Origin: Odontesthes bonariensis
Lineage: Eukaryota > Chordata > Actinopteri > Atheriniformes > Atherinopsidae
Length of the DNA: 64,000 nucleotides
Assembly (NCBI RefSeq): GCF_027942865.1
Contig: NC_134520.1
Location: forward strand, 3,780,501 to 3,844,500
Reading direction: 5' to 3'
The translations under genes were made by a program, and so were the position numbers. Every line of letters starts with the position of its first letter. Within the stretch, counting starts at the first letter, position 1. The notes under the pieces are model-generated. The model was not told the DNA's origin and searched no databases. It saw nothing but the letters and a program-made list of their open reading frames with translations. Shown in pieces: positions 49,701-60,604 of this stretch.

Positions 49701-52700
49701 TTTTTTACATTTCTGATAGCTTTTATCCTTGGAGTCCTGGCAAGGCCTTGTGTTGATGTGCTTTGGAAAAGGATAACCACCAAGAAAACCCCTCCTCCAA
49801 CCAACGTTGTCGCTACTGTTGAACAAAGGCAATATGACAACATGGCCTTCTCTAGTGCTGAGGAAGCAGAGCAGATAGGACCTCGCAGGGAAAGAAGGGT
49901 CACATTCAGCACGATAGATGTTGGGGAAGACAGCAGCGTGAATTATTATGATACTGTAGCTAGTGAGGATCAGAACAACATGAGAACCAATGCAGTGATC
50001 GAATGTGAAACAGCTGGAGATGCAGGAAGTGAAAACGGCTTACAACAGAGCAGTCCAGTGGATATACAGAGGGATGACAGTGACTCAGATGGCACTACTG
50101 TACGGCGCAACCACAATATGGAGTTTGAACACATCCCAGATCCTGCTGAGCTGGAGGAGAGGACAAGCATGTCATCATGCTCCGATTCTTCTTTATCTGA
50201 AAAAGAATCAAAAGGCCAAATGACAAGGCGAGACCACACAATGCCCAAATCTCCTCAGCTGGCAGAAGACTCATTTCAGCAGAGAGCTGAATGCTCTGCA
50301 GCTACAAAAGGAAAAGTTCCAAAAATTTCCACAAAGGGCAAAAGTGAAATTCCTGGATTTTCTTCTGAGCCTTTTGCAGACTGGTCACCACATACAAATA
50401 ACAGAGAACCAACAGATGCTGATATTTCACAGGACAACGAGGAACTATTTGAATTCAGTGACTCTCCTCAAAGTACATCTGTAAGCTCTAGTGTGCTTGG
50501 TTCTTTTAATCAGTCAAAACAAGTTGTAAAACCCAATTCAGACAAAAATATAAGGGGTGATATTTCCAGCTCCAGTTCAAGTATCAATGAGGATGAGCCC
50601 ACACGTTACGCCAAAAAGCCAGCAATGAGACAAGATGGCTCCTTTTCCTCTGACTCCAGTGACAGTGACGATGGGAGGGAAAAATCTATTTCTGATAATT
50701 TGAACAGCAGGCTAGTTACAGCTGAAGGGGAAACCAGGAAGAGAATTGCACCCATGCCACCACCTGCAACATATGCATCCTCTTCCAGCAGTGACAGTGA
50801 AGAAGAAAACCAAGAAGCAGGACACAACAAAGGCAAAAGAAGCCAAATCAAGAACCGTTTGAACATCAGAGCCCCAATATCACAGAGTGATTCATTCTCT
50901 AGTGATGAGAGTGCAGATAAAGTAAAGGACTACATGAAGCTACAAAAAAAAAAAAAAAAAAAAACGACGAGGATCCAAGAATCTCAACCAGTAAATCCTA
51001 ATTCAAACACACAGTGGCCTGCTGTTGATCTTGAGCGTTCAACACGTGTCAAAAGGCACCTAGATATCAAAGGCTCATCACTAAGTTCTGAATCCTCTTC
51101 AACTAATGACAGTGAGGATGAAACAACAGTCCACAAAAAAGATAATGAGAGATTACACGTGTCAGTAACTCCTGTTAAAGTGTCTCAAACAGGAAGTCAT
51201 GTGCCAGAAATCCAGTGGCCTGCTGTTGATCTTGGGTGTTCAACACGTAACAAGAGGCACCTAGATATCAAAGCACCTTCACCAAGTTCGGATTCATCTT
51301 CTAGTAGTGACAGTGAGGATCAAACAACTGGCCACACAGGGAATCAAAGGCCAGGGAGGTTGGACATTGGACGTCTTCCTTTTCAAGAATCTATAACAAA
51401 AAGTTCTGATCCAGATGGAACGTGGCCTGGTGTTGATCTTCAACATATGTCTCGTGTTAAGAGGCGCCTAGATATCAGAGCACCATCACCAAGTTCTGAT
51501 TCATCTTCAAGTAGTGACAGTGAGGATGAAACAACAGTCCAGAAAAAAGAGAATGAGAGATTACATGTGCCAATAGCTCCTGTTAAAGCGTCTCAAGCAG
51601 GAAGTCATGAGCCAGAAAACCAATGGCCTGCTGTTGATCTTGGGCGTTCAACACGTGTCAAGAGGCACCTAGATATCAAAGCACCTTCACCAAGTTCTGA
51701 TTCATCTTCAAGTAGTGACAGTGAGGATCAAACAACTGGCCACAAAAAAGAGAATGAGAGATTACATGTGCCAATAGCTCCTGTTAAAGTGTCTCAAGCA
51801 GGAAGTCATGAGCCAGAAAACCAATGGCCTGCTGTTGATCTTGGGCGTTCAACACGTGTCAAGAGGCACCTAGATATCAAAGCACCTTCACCAAGTTCTG
51901 ATTCATCTTCAAGTAGTGACAGTGAGGATCAAACAACAGTCCAGAAAAAAGAGAATGAGAGATTACACGTGTCAGTAACTCCTGTTAAAGCACCTCAAGC
52001 AGGAAGTCATGAGCCAGAAAACCAATGGCCTGCTGTTGATCTTGGGCGTTCAACACGTGTCAAGAGGCACCTAGATATCAAAGCACCTTCACCAAGTTCT
52101 GATTCATCTTCAAGTAGTGACAGTGAGGATCAAACAACAGTCCAGAAAAAAGAGAATGAGAGATTACACGTGTCAGTAACTCCTGTTAAAGCACCTCAAA
52201 CAGGAAGTCATGAGCCAGAAAACCCGTGGCCTGCTGTTGATCTTGGGCGTTCAACACGTGTCAAGAGGCACCTAGATATCAAAGCACCTTCACCAAGTTC
52301 TGATTCATCTTCAAGTAGTGACAGTGAGGATCAAACAACTGGCCACAAAAAAGAGAATGAGAGATTACATGTGCCAATAGCTCCTGTTAAAGTGTCTCAA
52401 GCAGGAAGTCATGAGCCAGAAAACCAATGGCCTGCTGTTGATCTTGGGCGTTCAACACGTGTCAAGAGGCACCTAGATATCAAAGCACCTTCACCAAGTT
52501 CTGATTCATCTTCAAGTAGTGACAGTGAGGATCAAACAACTGGCCACAAAAAAGAGAATGAGAGATTACATGTGCCAATAGCTCCTGTTAAAGTGTCTCA
52601 AGCAGGAAGTCATGAGCCAGAAAACCAATGGCCTGCTGTTGATCTTGGGCGTTCAACACGTGTCAAGAGGCACCTAGATATCAAAGCACCTTCACCAAGT

Positions 52701-55700
52701 TCTGATTCATCTTCAAGTAGTGACAGTGAGGATCAAACAACAGTCCAGAAAAAAGAGAATGAGAGATTACACGTGTCAGTAACTCCTGTTAAAGCACCTC
52801 AAACAGGAAGTCATGAGCCAGAAAACCAATGGCCTGCTGTTGATCTTGGGCGTTCAACACGTGTCAAGAGGCACCTAGATATCAAAGCACCTTCACCAAG
52901 TTCTGATTCATCTTCAAGTAGTGACAGTGAGGATCAAACAACTGGCCACAAAAAAGAGAATGAGAGATTACATGTGCCAATAGCTCCTGTTAAAGTGTCT
53001 CAAGCAGGAAGTCATGAGCCAGAAAACCAATGGCCTGCTGTTGATCTTGGGCGTTCAACACGTGTCAAGAGGCACCTAGATATCAAAGCACCTTCACCAA
53101 GTTCTGATTCATCTTCAAGTAGTGACAGTGAGGATCAAACAACTGGCCACAAAAAAGAGAATGAGAGATTACATGTGCCAATAGCTCCTGTTAAAGTGTC
53201 TCAAGCAGGAAGTCATGAGCCAGAAAACCAATGGCCTGCTGTTGATCTTGGGCGTTCAACACGTGTCAAGAGGCACCTAGATATCAAAGCACCTTCACCA
53301 AGTTCTGATTCATCTTCAAGTAGTGACAGTGAGGATCAAACAACAGTCCAGAAAAAAGAGAATGAGAGATTACACGTGTCAGTAACTCCTGTTAAAGCAC
53401 CTCAAACAGGAAGTCATGAGCCAGAAAACCAATGGCCTGCTGTTGATCTTGGGCGTTCAACACGTGTCAAGAGGCACCTAGATATCAAAGCACCTTCACC
53501 AAGTTCTGATTCATCTTCAAGTAGTGACAGTGAGGATCAAACAACAGTCCAGAAAAAAGAGAATGAGAGATTACACGTGTCAGTAACTCCTGTTAAAGCA
53601 CCTCAAACAGGAAGTCATGAGCCAGAAAACCCGTGGCCTGCTGTTGATCTTGGGCGTTCAACACGTGTCAAGAGGCACCTAGATATCAAAGCACCTTCAC
53701 CAAGTTCTGATTCATCTTCAAGTAGTGACAGTGAGGATCAAACAACTGGCCACAAAAAAGAGAATGAGAGATTACATGTGCCAATAGCTCCTGTTAAAGT
53801 GTCTCAAGCAGGAAGTCATGAGCCAGAAAACCAATGGCCTGCTGTTGATCTTGGGCGTTCAACACGTGTCAAGAGGCACCTAGATATCAAAGCACCTTCA
53901 CCAAGTTCTGATTCATCTTCAAGTAGTGACAGTGAGGATCAAACAACAGTCCAGAAAAAAGAGAATGAGAGATTACACGTGTCAGTAACTCCTGTTAAAG
54001 CACCTCAAACAGGAAGTCATGAGCCAGAAAACCCGTGGCCTGCTGTTGATCTTGGGCGTTCAACACGTGTCAAGAGGCACCTAGATATCAAAGCACCTTC
54101 ACCAAGTTCTGATTCATCTTCAAGTAGTGACAGTGAGGATCAAACAACTGGCCACAAAAAAGAGAATGAGAGATTACATGTGCCCATAGCTCCTGTTAAA
54201 GTGTCTCAAGCAGGAAGTCATGAGCCAGAAAACCAATGGCCTGCTGTTGATCTTGGGCGTTCAACACGTGTCAAGAGGCACCTAGATATCAAAGCACCTT
54301 CACCAAGTTCTGATTCATCTTCAAGTAGTGACAGTGAGGATCAAACAACAGTCCACAAAAAAGAGAATGCGAGATTACATGTGCCAATAGCTCCTGTTAA
54401 AGTATCTCAAACAGAAAGTCATGAGCCAGAAAACCTGTGGCCTGCTGTTGATCTTGGGCGTTCAACACGTGTCAAGAGGCACCTAGATATCAAAGCACCT
54501 TCACCAAGTTCTGATTCATCTTCAAGTAGTGACAATGAGGATCAAACAACTGGCCACAAAAAAGAGAATGAGAGATTACATGTGCCAATAGCTCCTGTTA
54601 AAGTGTCTCAAGCAGGAAGTCATGAGCCAGAAAACCAATGGCCTGCTGTTGATCTTGGGCGTTCAACACGTGTCAAGAGGCGCCTAGATATCAAAGCACC
54701 TTCACCAAGTTCTGATTCATCTTCTAGCAGTGACAGTGAGGATCAAACAACTGGCCACACAGGGAATCAAAGGCCAGGGAGGTTGGACATTGGACGTCTT
54801 CCTTTTCAAGAATCTAAAACAAAAAGTTCTGATCCAGATGGAACGTGGCCTGGTGTTGATCTTCAACATATTCCTCGCGTTAAGAGGCGCCTTGATATCA
54901 AAGCTCCATCACCAAGTTCTGATTCATCTTCTAGCAGTGACAGTGAGGATGAAACAACAGTCCAGAAAAAAGAGAATGAGAGATTACACGTGTCAGTAGC
55001 ACCTGTTAAAGCACCACAAACAGTAAGTCATGAGCCAGAAAACCAGTGGCCTGCTGTTTATTTTGTGCATTCAACACGTGTCCAGAGGCGTCTAGATATC
55101 AAAGCACCTTCACCAAGTTCTGGTTCATCTTCAAGCAGTGACAGTGAGGATCAAACAACTCGCCACACAAGAAATCAAAGGCCCGGGAGGTTGGACATTG
55201 GAAGTCTTCCTTTTCAAGAATCTAAAACAAAAAGTTCTGATCCAGATGGAACGTGGCCTGGTGTTGATCTTCAACATATTCCTCGCATTAAGAGGCGCCT
55301 TGATATCAAAGCTCCATCACCAAGTTCTGATTCATCTTCTAGCAGTGACAGTGAGGATGAAACAACAGTCCAGAAAAAAGAGAATGAGAGATTACACGTG
55401 TCAGTAGCACCTGTTAAAGCACCACAAACAGTAAGTCATGAGCCAGAAAACCAGTGGCCTGCTGTTTATTTTGTGCATTCAACACGTGTCCAGAGGCGTC
55501 TAGATATCAAAGCTCCATCACCAAGTTCTGGTTCATCTTCAAGCAGTGACAGTGAGGATCAAACAACTCGCCACACAAGAAATCAAAGGCCCGGGAGGTT
55601 GGACATTGGAAGTCTTCCTTTTCAAGAATCTAAAACAAAAAGTTCTGATCCAGATGGAACGTGGCCTGGTGTTGATCTTCAACATATTCCTCGCATTAAG

Positions 55701-57902
55701 AGGCGCCTAGATATCAGAGCACCATCACCTAGTTCTGAGAAGTTACTTATGTCAATATTAAGTGGTGGGAATACAGGTCATATACAGGAAGGAAAGATTG
55801 AAAAAGCTTATAAAAGTCTGAGTTACTCATCAAGCAGTTCAGATAATGAAGAGGAGGGTATAAAACATTTCAACAACCAGCCAGAAACATCAGCAACGGA
55901 TCCAAATTCAAAATGGCCAAAAGTGGGTTTCAGCAGCAACCTCCATATTAAAAGGCGTCTGGATATCAAAGCACATTTAACTTCTCCTGAGTCATCTTCC
56001 AGCAGTGATGAAAGTGATGTTAAGACAAAGGACCTACCTATGACAAAGAGAGACAGAAGCCATGTGGGGTTTATACCCCAGGTTAATAGACGTTTGGATA
56101 TCAAAGCTCCATTGCTCAGCAGCAAGTCTTTGGACACTCAACAGTCTGAATCACACTCTTCCAGAAGTGAGAGTGAGGATGAGAATAGAGACAATAAAGT
56201 AGAGATGGGAGTAACTGCCACATTAGCGGCTTCAGAGAAGATGTTCATAAAAAATCCAAAAGTGCCAGGGATAAACATTTCTCGCAGTCCAAAGGAAGAC
56301 CCCGTCAAATTAGAAAGGTATACAGTTATTACAGATGGCAACAAACCGACACCTGACACCATCCCCATAACACCTGAGATTAATTCAGAACTTCAGATAA
56401 AGTGGGCCACAATGAAACTTGGCGTTTCCCGCACCCGAAAGCGCCTTGAAATAACATCACATGCAAAAGAACCTCCCGGTTTGCCGTCATCATCCCAACC
56501 CGACTCCCCGTACTCTTCCAGCAGTGAAAGTGGCCCCAGCAGAAAAGCAAGACTAAACAGAAGGGTTGTTGGAACGCATGAAATAATCCACACAGACTCA
56601 TCTTCAATCCTTGAAAACAAATCAGTGAATGTTTCTGCCACACCGAAAAATCTGGATAAATACAGCACCTCAGCAGACGCCAAAGACAGAGTAAGAGAAG
56701 ATTATAACATCCTTGTAAATGAAGAAAAGTCAAAGCCTGACTCTATGTTGGTTGATTTTGGTCCTCCACCTGTTAGAGTCACTGAAAAGGCTCCTGTTAC
56801 ACCATCACAGCAACAGCCTCACTCCTCCTCTAGCAGCAGCAGCAGCGAGGATGAGACCATATCCCACAGTGTTCCTGACCTGAGTGCCGGTGTCCCACGC
56901 ATCAAAAGGCGTCTGCTCATAAAGGCACCATCACCACAGCCAAGTAGTTCTCCATCTTCTTGCAGTGAGAATGAAAATGACGCAATTGCGTACAATTCAA
57001 AACAAAGCATACACTCGTCATATATTTTAGGAATGGCAGACGACTATATAACCCCCTATAAGCGTTCAATTATCAAAGCTTCATCAGTGCCTAGTAACTC
57101 TTTCACCCCAAGTGGCAGGGGTCAACCTGTGGACTTTACAGAACAGAGGCCTACAGGGGTTGATATGCTAACTGGAAAAATGCATGCACCTCTTGAGCCA
57201 ATGAGCAGTCCAAGAATGACCTTGGATGAAATGACAGAAAGGAGGATTGAACAGTCAAGATCTTACGCAGATGTGGACCTTCCACGTGAGATAAGGTGGG
57301 CTGGTGTTGGTCGTCATCTGTCCGACCCTTTGATGTCCAAACCAGCAAGTGTGAATTCAGCGCGGAGGCCTCTGCGCCAGGGTCCACCCGCAGAGCCAAA
57401 ATCTTCAGCTCTTGACCCCTCCAGCAGTGTAAGCATCGCTGAAATAATGCAAGGCAGTGGTATTTCAGGCAGGACAGTGGTACACAAATATTCGTCACTT
57501 CCTGCCACAAGTGTTGCTCCTTTATCCGATGATGCTCTCAACAAGGTTGGCAACTTACCCGGCAGGACACATGAGATGTCAGGGTCTGTGCCTGAGGGCA
57601 ACAAAGCAAGGAGAGGCCTCGGTGCCCTAAAAAACATGGCGTCTGAGAGAAGAACGTGGGAAGCAAATGTGGATAAGGATGCATCTCCTTCATTGGATGG
57701 CCACGGTCCACGAGATGGCAACAGTTTTGAACAGGACATCAAAGTCCAAAAACAAGTACGTCTTGCCTCCGGTTCAGTAGATGAGAGAGAAGCTGGATAT
57801 TTGTTGTACGGAATACCCCTCTACAGGAGGCATAACAGAGACAGTAAGCCACCACAGGAGGCTCCACCTCCCGTTCCAGAAACACCTCCACCAGATTACT
57901 GA
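46787..57902 (+). CDS. lrrc66: LRRC66-like LRR/Ig membrane protein with giant repetitive tail, 3,138 aa
   Basis: Coding exons: 46787-47204, 48596-48765, 48979-49312, 49408-57902. Junctions are GT-AG with agreeing phases (9,417 nt). The first coding exon has an acceptor at 46,773, so a non-coding exon probably ends at 46,631. Signal peptide about 1-25 (AFLTAAVLLVSFG); LRRNT cysteines (VCPQSCNCQ); leucine-rich repeats (TELDLSHNLL; LQVLQLSFNRI; LKELDLQHNLI; LDLSFNMLTSL); LRRCT (NRWQCDCSMRSLRR); an Ig-like segment (EILLSCSAQ...DTGLYVCVSEE); one span about 397-420 (LALAVCLSIFFTFLIAFILG); then about 2,700 cytoplasmic residues. Residues about 842-2,417 are 24 tandem 67-69-aa units; further degenerate copies flank them. 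The C-terminus is Pro-rich (PPPVPETPPPDY). Naming rests on position between sgcb and dcun1d4 plus architecture; human LRRC66 is only 880 aa. Function is unknown. Confidence 0.85.
48133..48192 (-). repeat. LINE tail fragment in lrrc66 intron
   Basis: ATTAGATTAGATTGTACTTT, then ATTTAACCCACAACGGGGAAA, the reverse complement of a common fish LINE 3' end. A-rich simple sequence follows. Confidence 0.6.
51015..55737 (+). repeat. lrrc66: Coding tandem array: 24 units of 201 or 207 bp
   Basis: Counting from each TGGCCT (W-P), units start at 51,015 and the 24th at 55,662. The distance of 4,647 bp equals 23 x 201 + 4 x 6, so four units (2nd, 19th, 21st, 23rd) are 6 bp longer. All lengths are multiples of three, which keeps the frame. 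Each unit encodes WPAVDLGRSTRVKRHLDIK, then APSPSSDSSSSSDSED, then a short variable linker. The 201-bp units in the middle differ by only a few bases. The 207-bp type has GRLDIG(R/S)LPFQES in place of the RLHV...APVK linker. Confidence 0.97.
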
Positions 57903-60473
57903 GTGGGGCTTGCACCGAGATCTCCACGGAGCAGTAAGAAATGAGGAGTGGGAAGGGAACAGATCCCATCAGTAACAAAGAGGAATCTGGCCAATATTCA
58001 CATTAATCAGAAAAACTGGTAGTCTATTATTCCTCAAACATCATCCTTTAGTGATGTTTAAACACTTAGAAGTGAATGTGATTAGTGTTCAGTCCTAAAT
58101 TTGACAATAAGAAATATTGTAATTTTTATATGAGCCAGAAAATGAAATGCAAACTAATAATTGTGAGGAGCTGTTGTAAAGCACAATTGACCATATCATG
58201 TTTATCGTTTATATTTGTCCAACTTAGGCAAATTCCTTTTTAAAAGTTCTTTACGAAAAAAATGTCTTCCTGCAAACAAGTTTACAATGAGAATCCTTCA
58301 TGGCTGCAAATCATTCAAACATTTATCAAATGACATAAATAAACCAGTGTTTCAAAAATGCCGTCTGATCATTTATAAAAATCAGAGCTGTAGTCATGAC
58401 ATGAAATATTATTCTTTTTTTTTTTTTTTTTCTTGTTTAGGACAATCTACTCGCTAAAGATCTGAAAACAAGCCGGTAATAAGTTAATAAACCATTTTAT
58501 TTATGTGTATAGACATAGGTTATAGTGAAAACAGACATGTAGACACTTAGTTTACATACATATATACAGTTGGGACATGGCCGTTCATCCTCCTGCATTT
58601 TCATGGGAGAATACTAAAACATTGACCTATGCACAATATTTGGTAAGCGATCCAACAACTACTTAAATCTTAGAGTTCATCTTGATGGCTGCATCACAAC
58701 GACAGGTGTTTGTGGAGTTCTCAGAAATAGTGGATTTTAATGAATGCTGATGAGGATAATGACTCATTTCAAGGTGTATTTTGTGAGTATCGTGACGGCG
58801 AGCGTGACGGCAAGAGATGCAAAACAAAGGTGGGGTGCGCTTCCGATCAACAAAACGGTTCTCCACATGGTGGCAGCAGCTTGCTGGGGCTTACACTCTG
58901 TATAAAGATGGGTGAGATGGGATAAATGCAGGAGGGAACTCCTGTTCCACCATGAGGTTACAGGTGTGTTCCAGGTCTAAGTAGACACAATCATGTTCTT
59001 TCATTAGAAAAAATAAAATAACATGGTTGCGTGTGTAAAATTAAGCACAAAAAACACGTGGACAAATTCCTGTACAAAACAAAAACAATGTCTGAAAAAT
59101 GTTTTCAAAAAATCTCCTCCATTCACAAAAGGCTCTGTTGGAGCATGCATGCAAATAGTAAATCTGACAGTTCAGCATCACATCACAGCCAAAGACAAAA
59201 AATGTATTCATGTGTTTACAAGAATATTACACTAGGCGAACAGAACGTCATAGCATCGTCACACAGCTCCAAACTGTCAGTGTCCACTGTTTTGATTACA
59301 TCCTACGGGTGGTACAGAGAAATGCTTTCAGCAAACCTACCTCACTAGTTTAAGGGACGCCACCCTCAGAAGGTCTCTGGTGTTCCACTGCAGTTATATT
59401 AACACTGTCAGTTTTGGGAGAGATGCTACTGGTAAGAGGAGACCTGAAACTATCAGTAGACTAAGGAAGACAAACAGATGCCACATACTGAGACAAAATG
59501 GTCACCATCTAGATCTATGTTAACTTATAACACAGCCCAAACAGTCTGAATTCATCCTGAAATAATCCCTGACCACTCGTATGTGCGTGCGTGTGTGTGT
59601 GTGTGCATGTCTTCTATGTATTCTCACATATGTATATACATTTGGGTTTGTTGGTATGTGTGTGGGACACACAAAGTGACTTTCATGTTTTGAGGCACAA
59701 TAATACTCTTACCTACACAACGTGTATACATAAATTGGTCATGAGACCAATAAATGCTGATCAGAGCACTAGTGGCTCACCGCTGTACTGTAATAAGAGT
59801 TAGTAAGCAGCAATGCTGATTTGGTTGGTGTTATGAGGTCTGAAGCCTTTGCAGGGGGACTAGCATGAGCAAAACAGCATGAAGGAACAAAAACTGCAGG
59901 GCGAGTAAGAACTGGCACATACTGAGAGTAAACAGCACAGGCATCAGACACCTGCAATCAACCCTTTGACACAGTGTGCTTCATTAAGTACTACCAAACT
60001 CAAAAAAACAAACAAACAAACAAAAAAATAGTTAGTGCCATCTGTCCAGAGAAGCTCAAGTTCAAGTTCATTGCACAGGTATATAATACTTAAGTGTGCC
60101 CGGGTCCAAGTGACCCTGTTTAAGACTCAAACACGACGCATGAATGGTCATTTCTGTTGGTTTCTCTGTGCTGAAGACAAGGGCTGAGGAGCGGTTCTCC
60201 CACACAATACCGTTTTGTTTCCATCCTAACACAGACAGCAATATGACATGTCGCCGTGGGGATTGCTGCAAGGCTACCCACTGTGCAACTTCGGTAGGGA
60301 GCATAACTCCGCAATGACAGCCTTCCGCACCTGCAGTCTGGGCAGCACACACCAATCCAAAGCCCACCCCCAACCCCACCACACCCCCAACCCCACCCCA
60401 CACCACCCCCCCCCCCCCCCCCCCCCCCTCCCCCCACCCACCCGCTCTCGCCCACCCACAGCATGAACCCCTC
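57903..60473. other. lrrc66 3' UTR and convergent intergenic region
   Basis: lrrc66 likely ends near AATAAA at 58,338-58,343. No exon was found in the rest. A minus-strand AATAAA near 58,495-58,502 could be a distal dcun1d4 poly-A signal. The stretch also holds CAAA repeats at about 60,003-60,025 and a poly-C tract at 60,406-60,428, which gives rise to long Gly/Pro frames that are not genes. Confidence 0.6.
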
Positions 60474-60479
60474 CTTTAT
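60474..60479 (-). promoter_or_regulatory. Proximal dcun1d4 polyadenylation signal (putative)
   Basis: AATAAA on the minus strand about 126 bases after the dcun1d4 stop. A distal alternative lies near 58,500. Confidence 0.5.
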
Positions 60480-60604
60480 TAGGAAGCATCCACTGTCGCT
60501 GCTTTACCATTTTTTTTTTCGTGTGTGTTGTTTACATATTGGTTGTTGATATCGGAGTTGTTGTGGTCACAGTTGAAATATTTTCTCCCGTTTCCCGTCG
60601 GCAG

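Noticed and set aside
49526..49912. 128-codon minus-strand frame inside lrrc66 exon 4
   Set aside because: It is antisense to a well-supported coding exon, with no motif.
54730..55407. Two nearly identical 89-codon frames overlapping the lrrc66 array
   Set aside because: They are alternative-frame shadows of the 408-bp dimeric repeat.
51015..55737. Resemblance of the regular array to a CRISPR or satellite
   Set aside because: The units are continuous without spacers, in frame, in a spliced vertebrate gene with kept coding phase.
57314..57742. 142-codon minus-strand frame near the lrrc66 3' end
   Set aside because: It is a shadow of the lrrc66 coding sequence.
60068..60510. Gly/Val/Trp-rich minus-strand frames
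   Set aside because: They are products of the poly-C/G tract in the dcun1d4 3' region; no splice or motif support.
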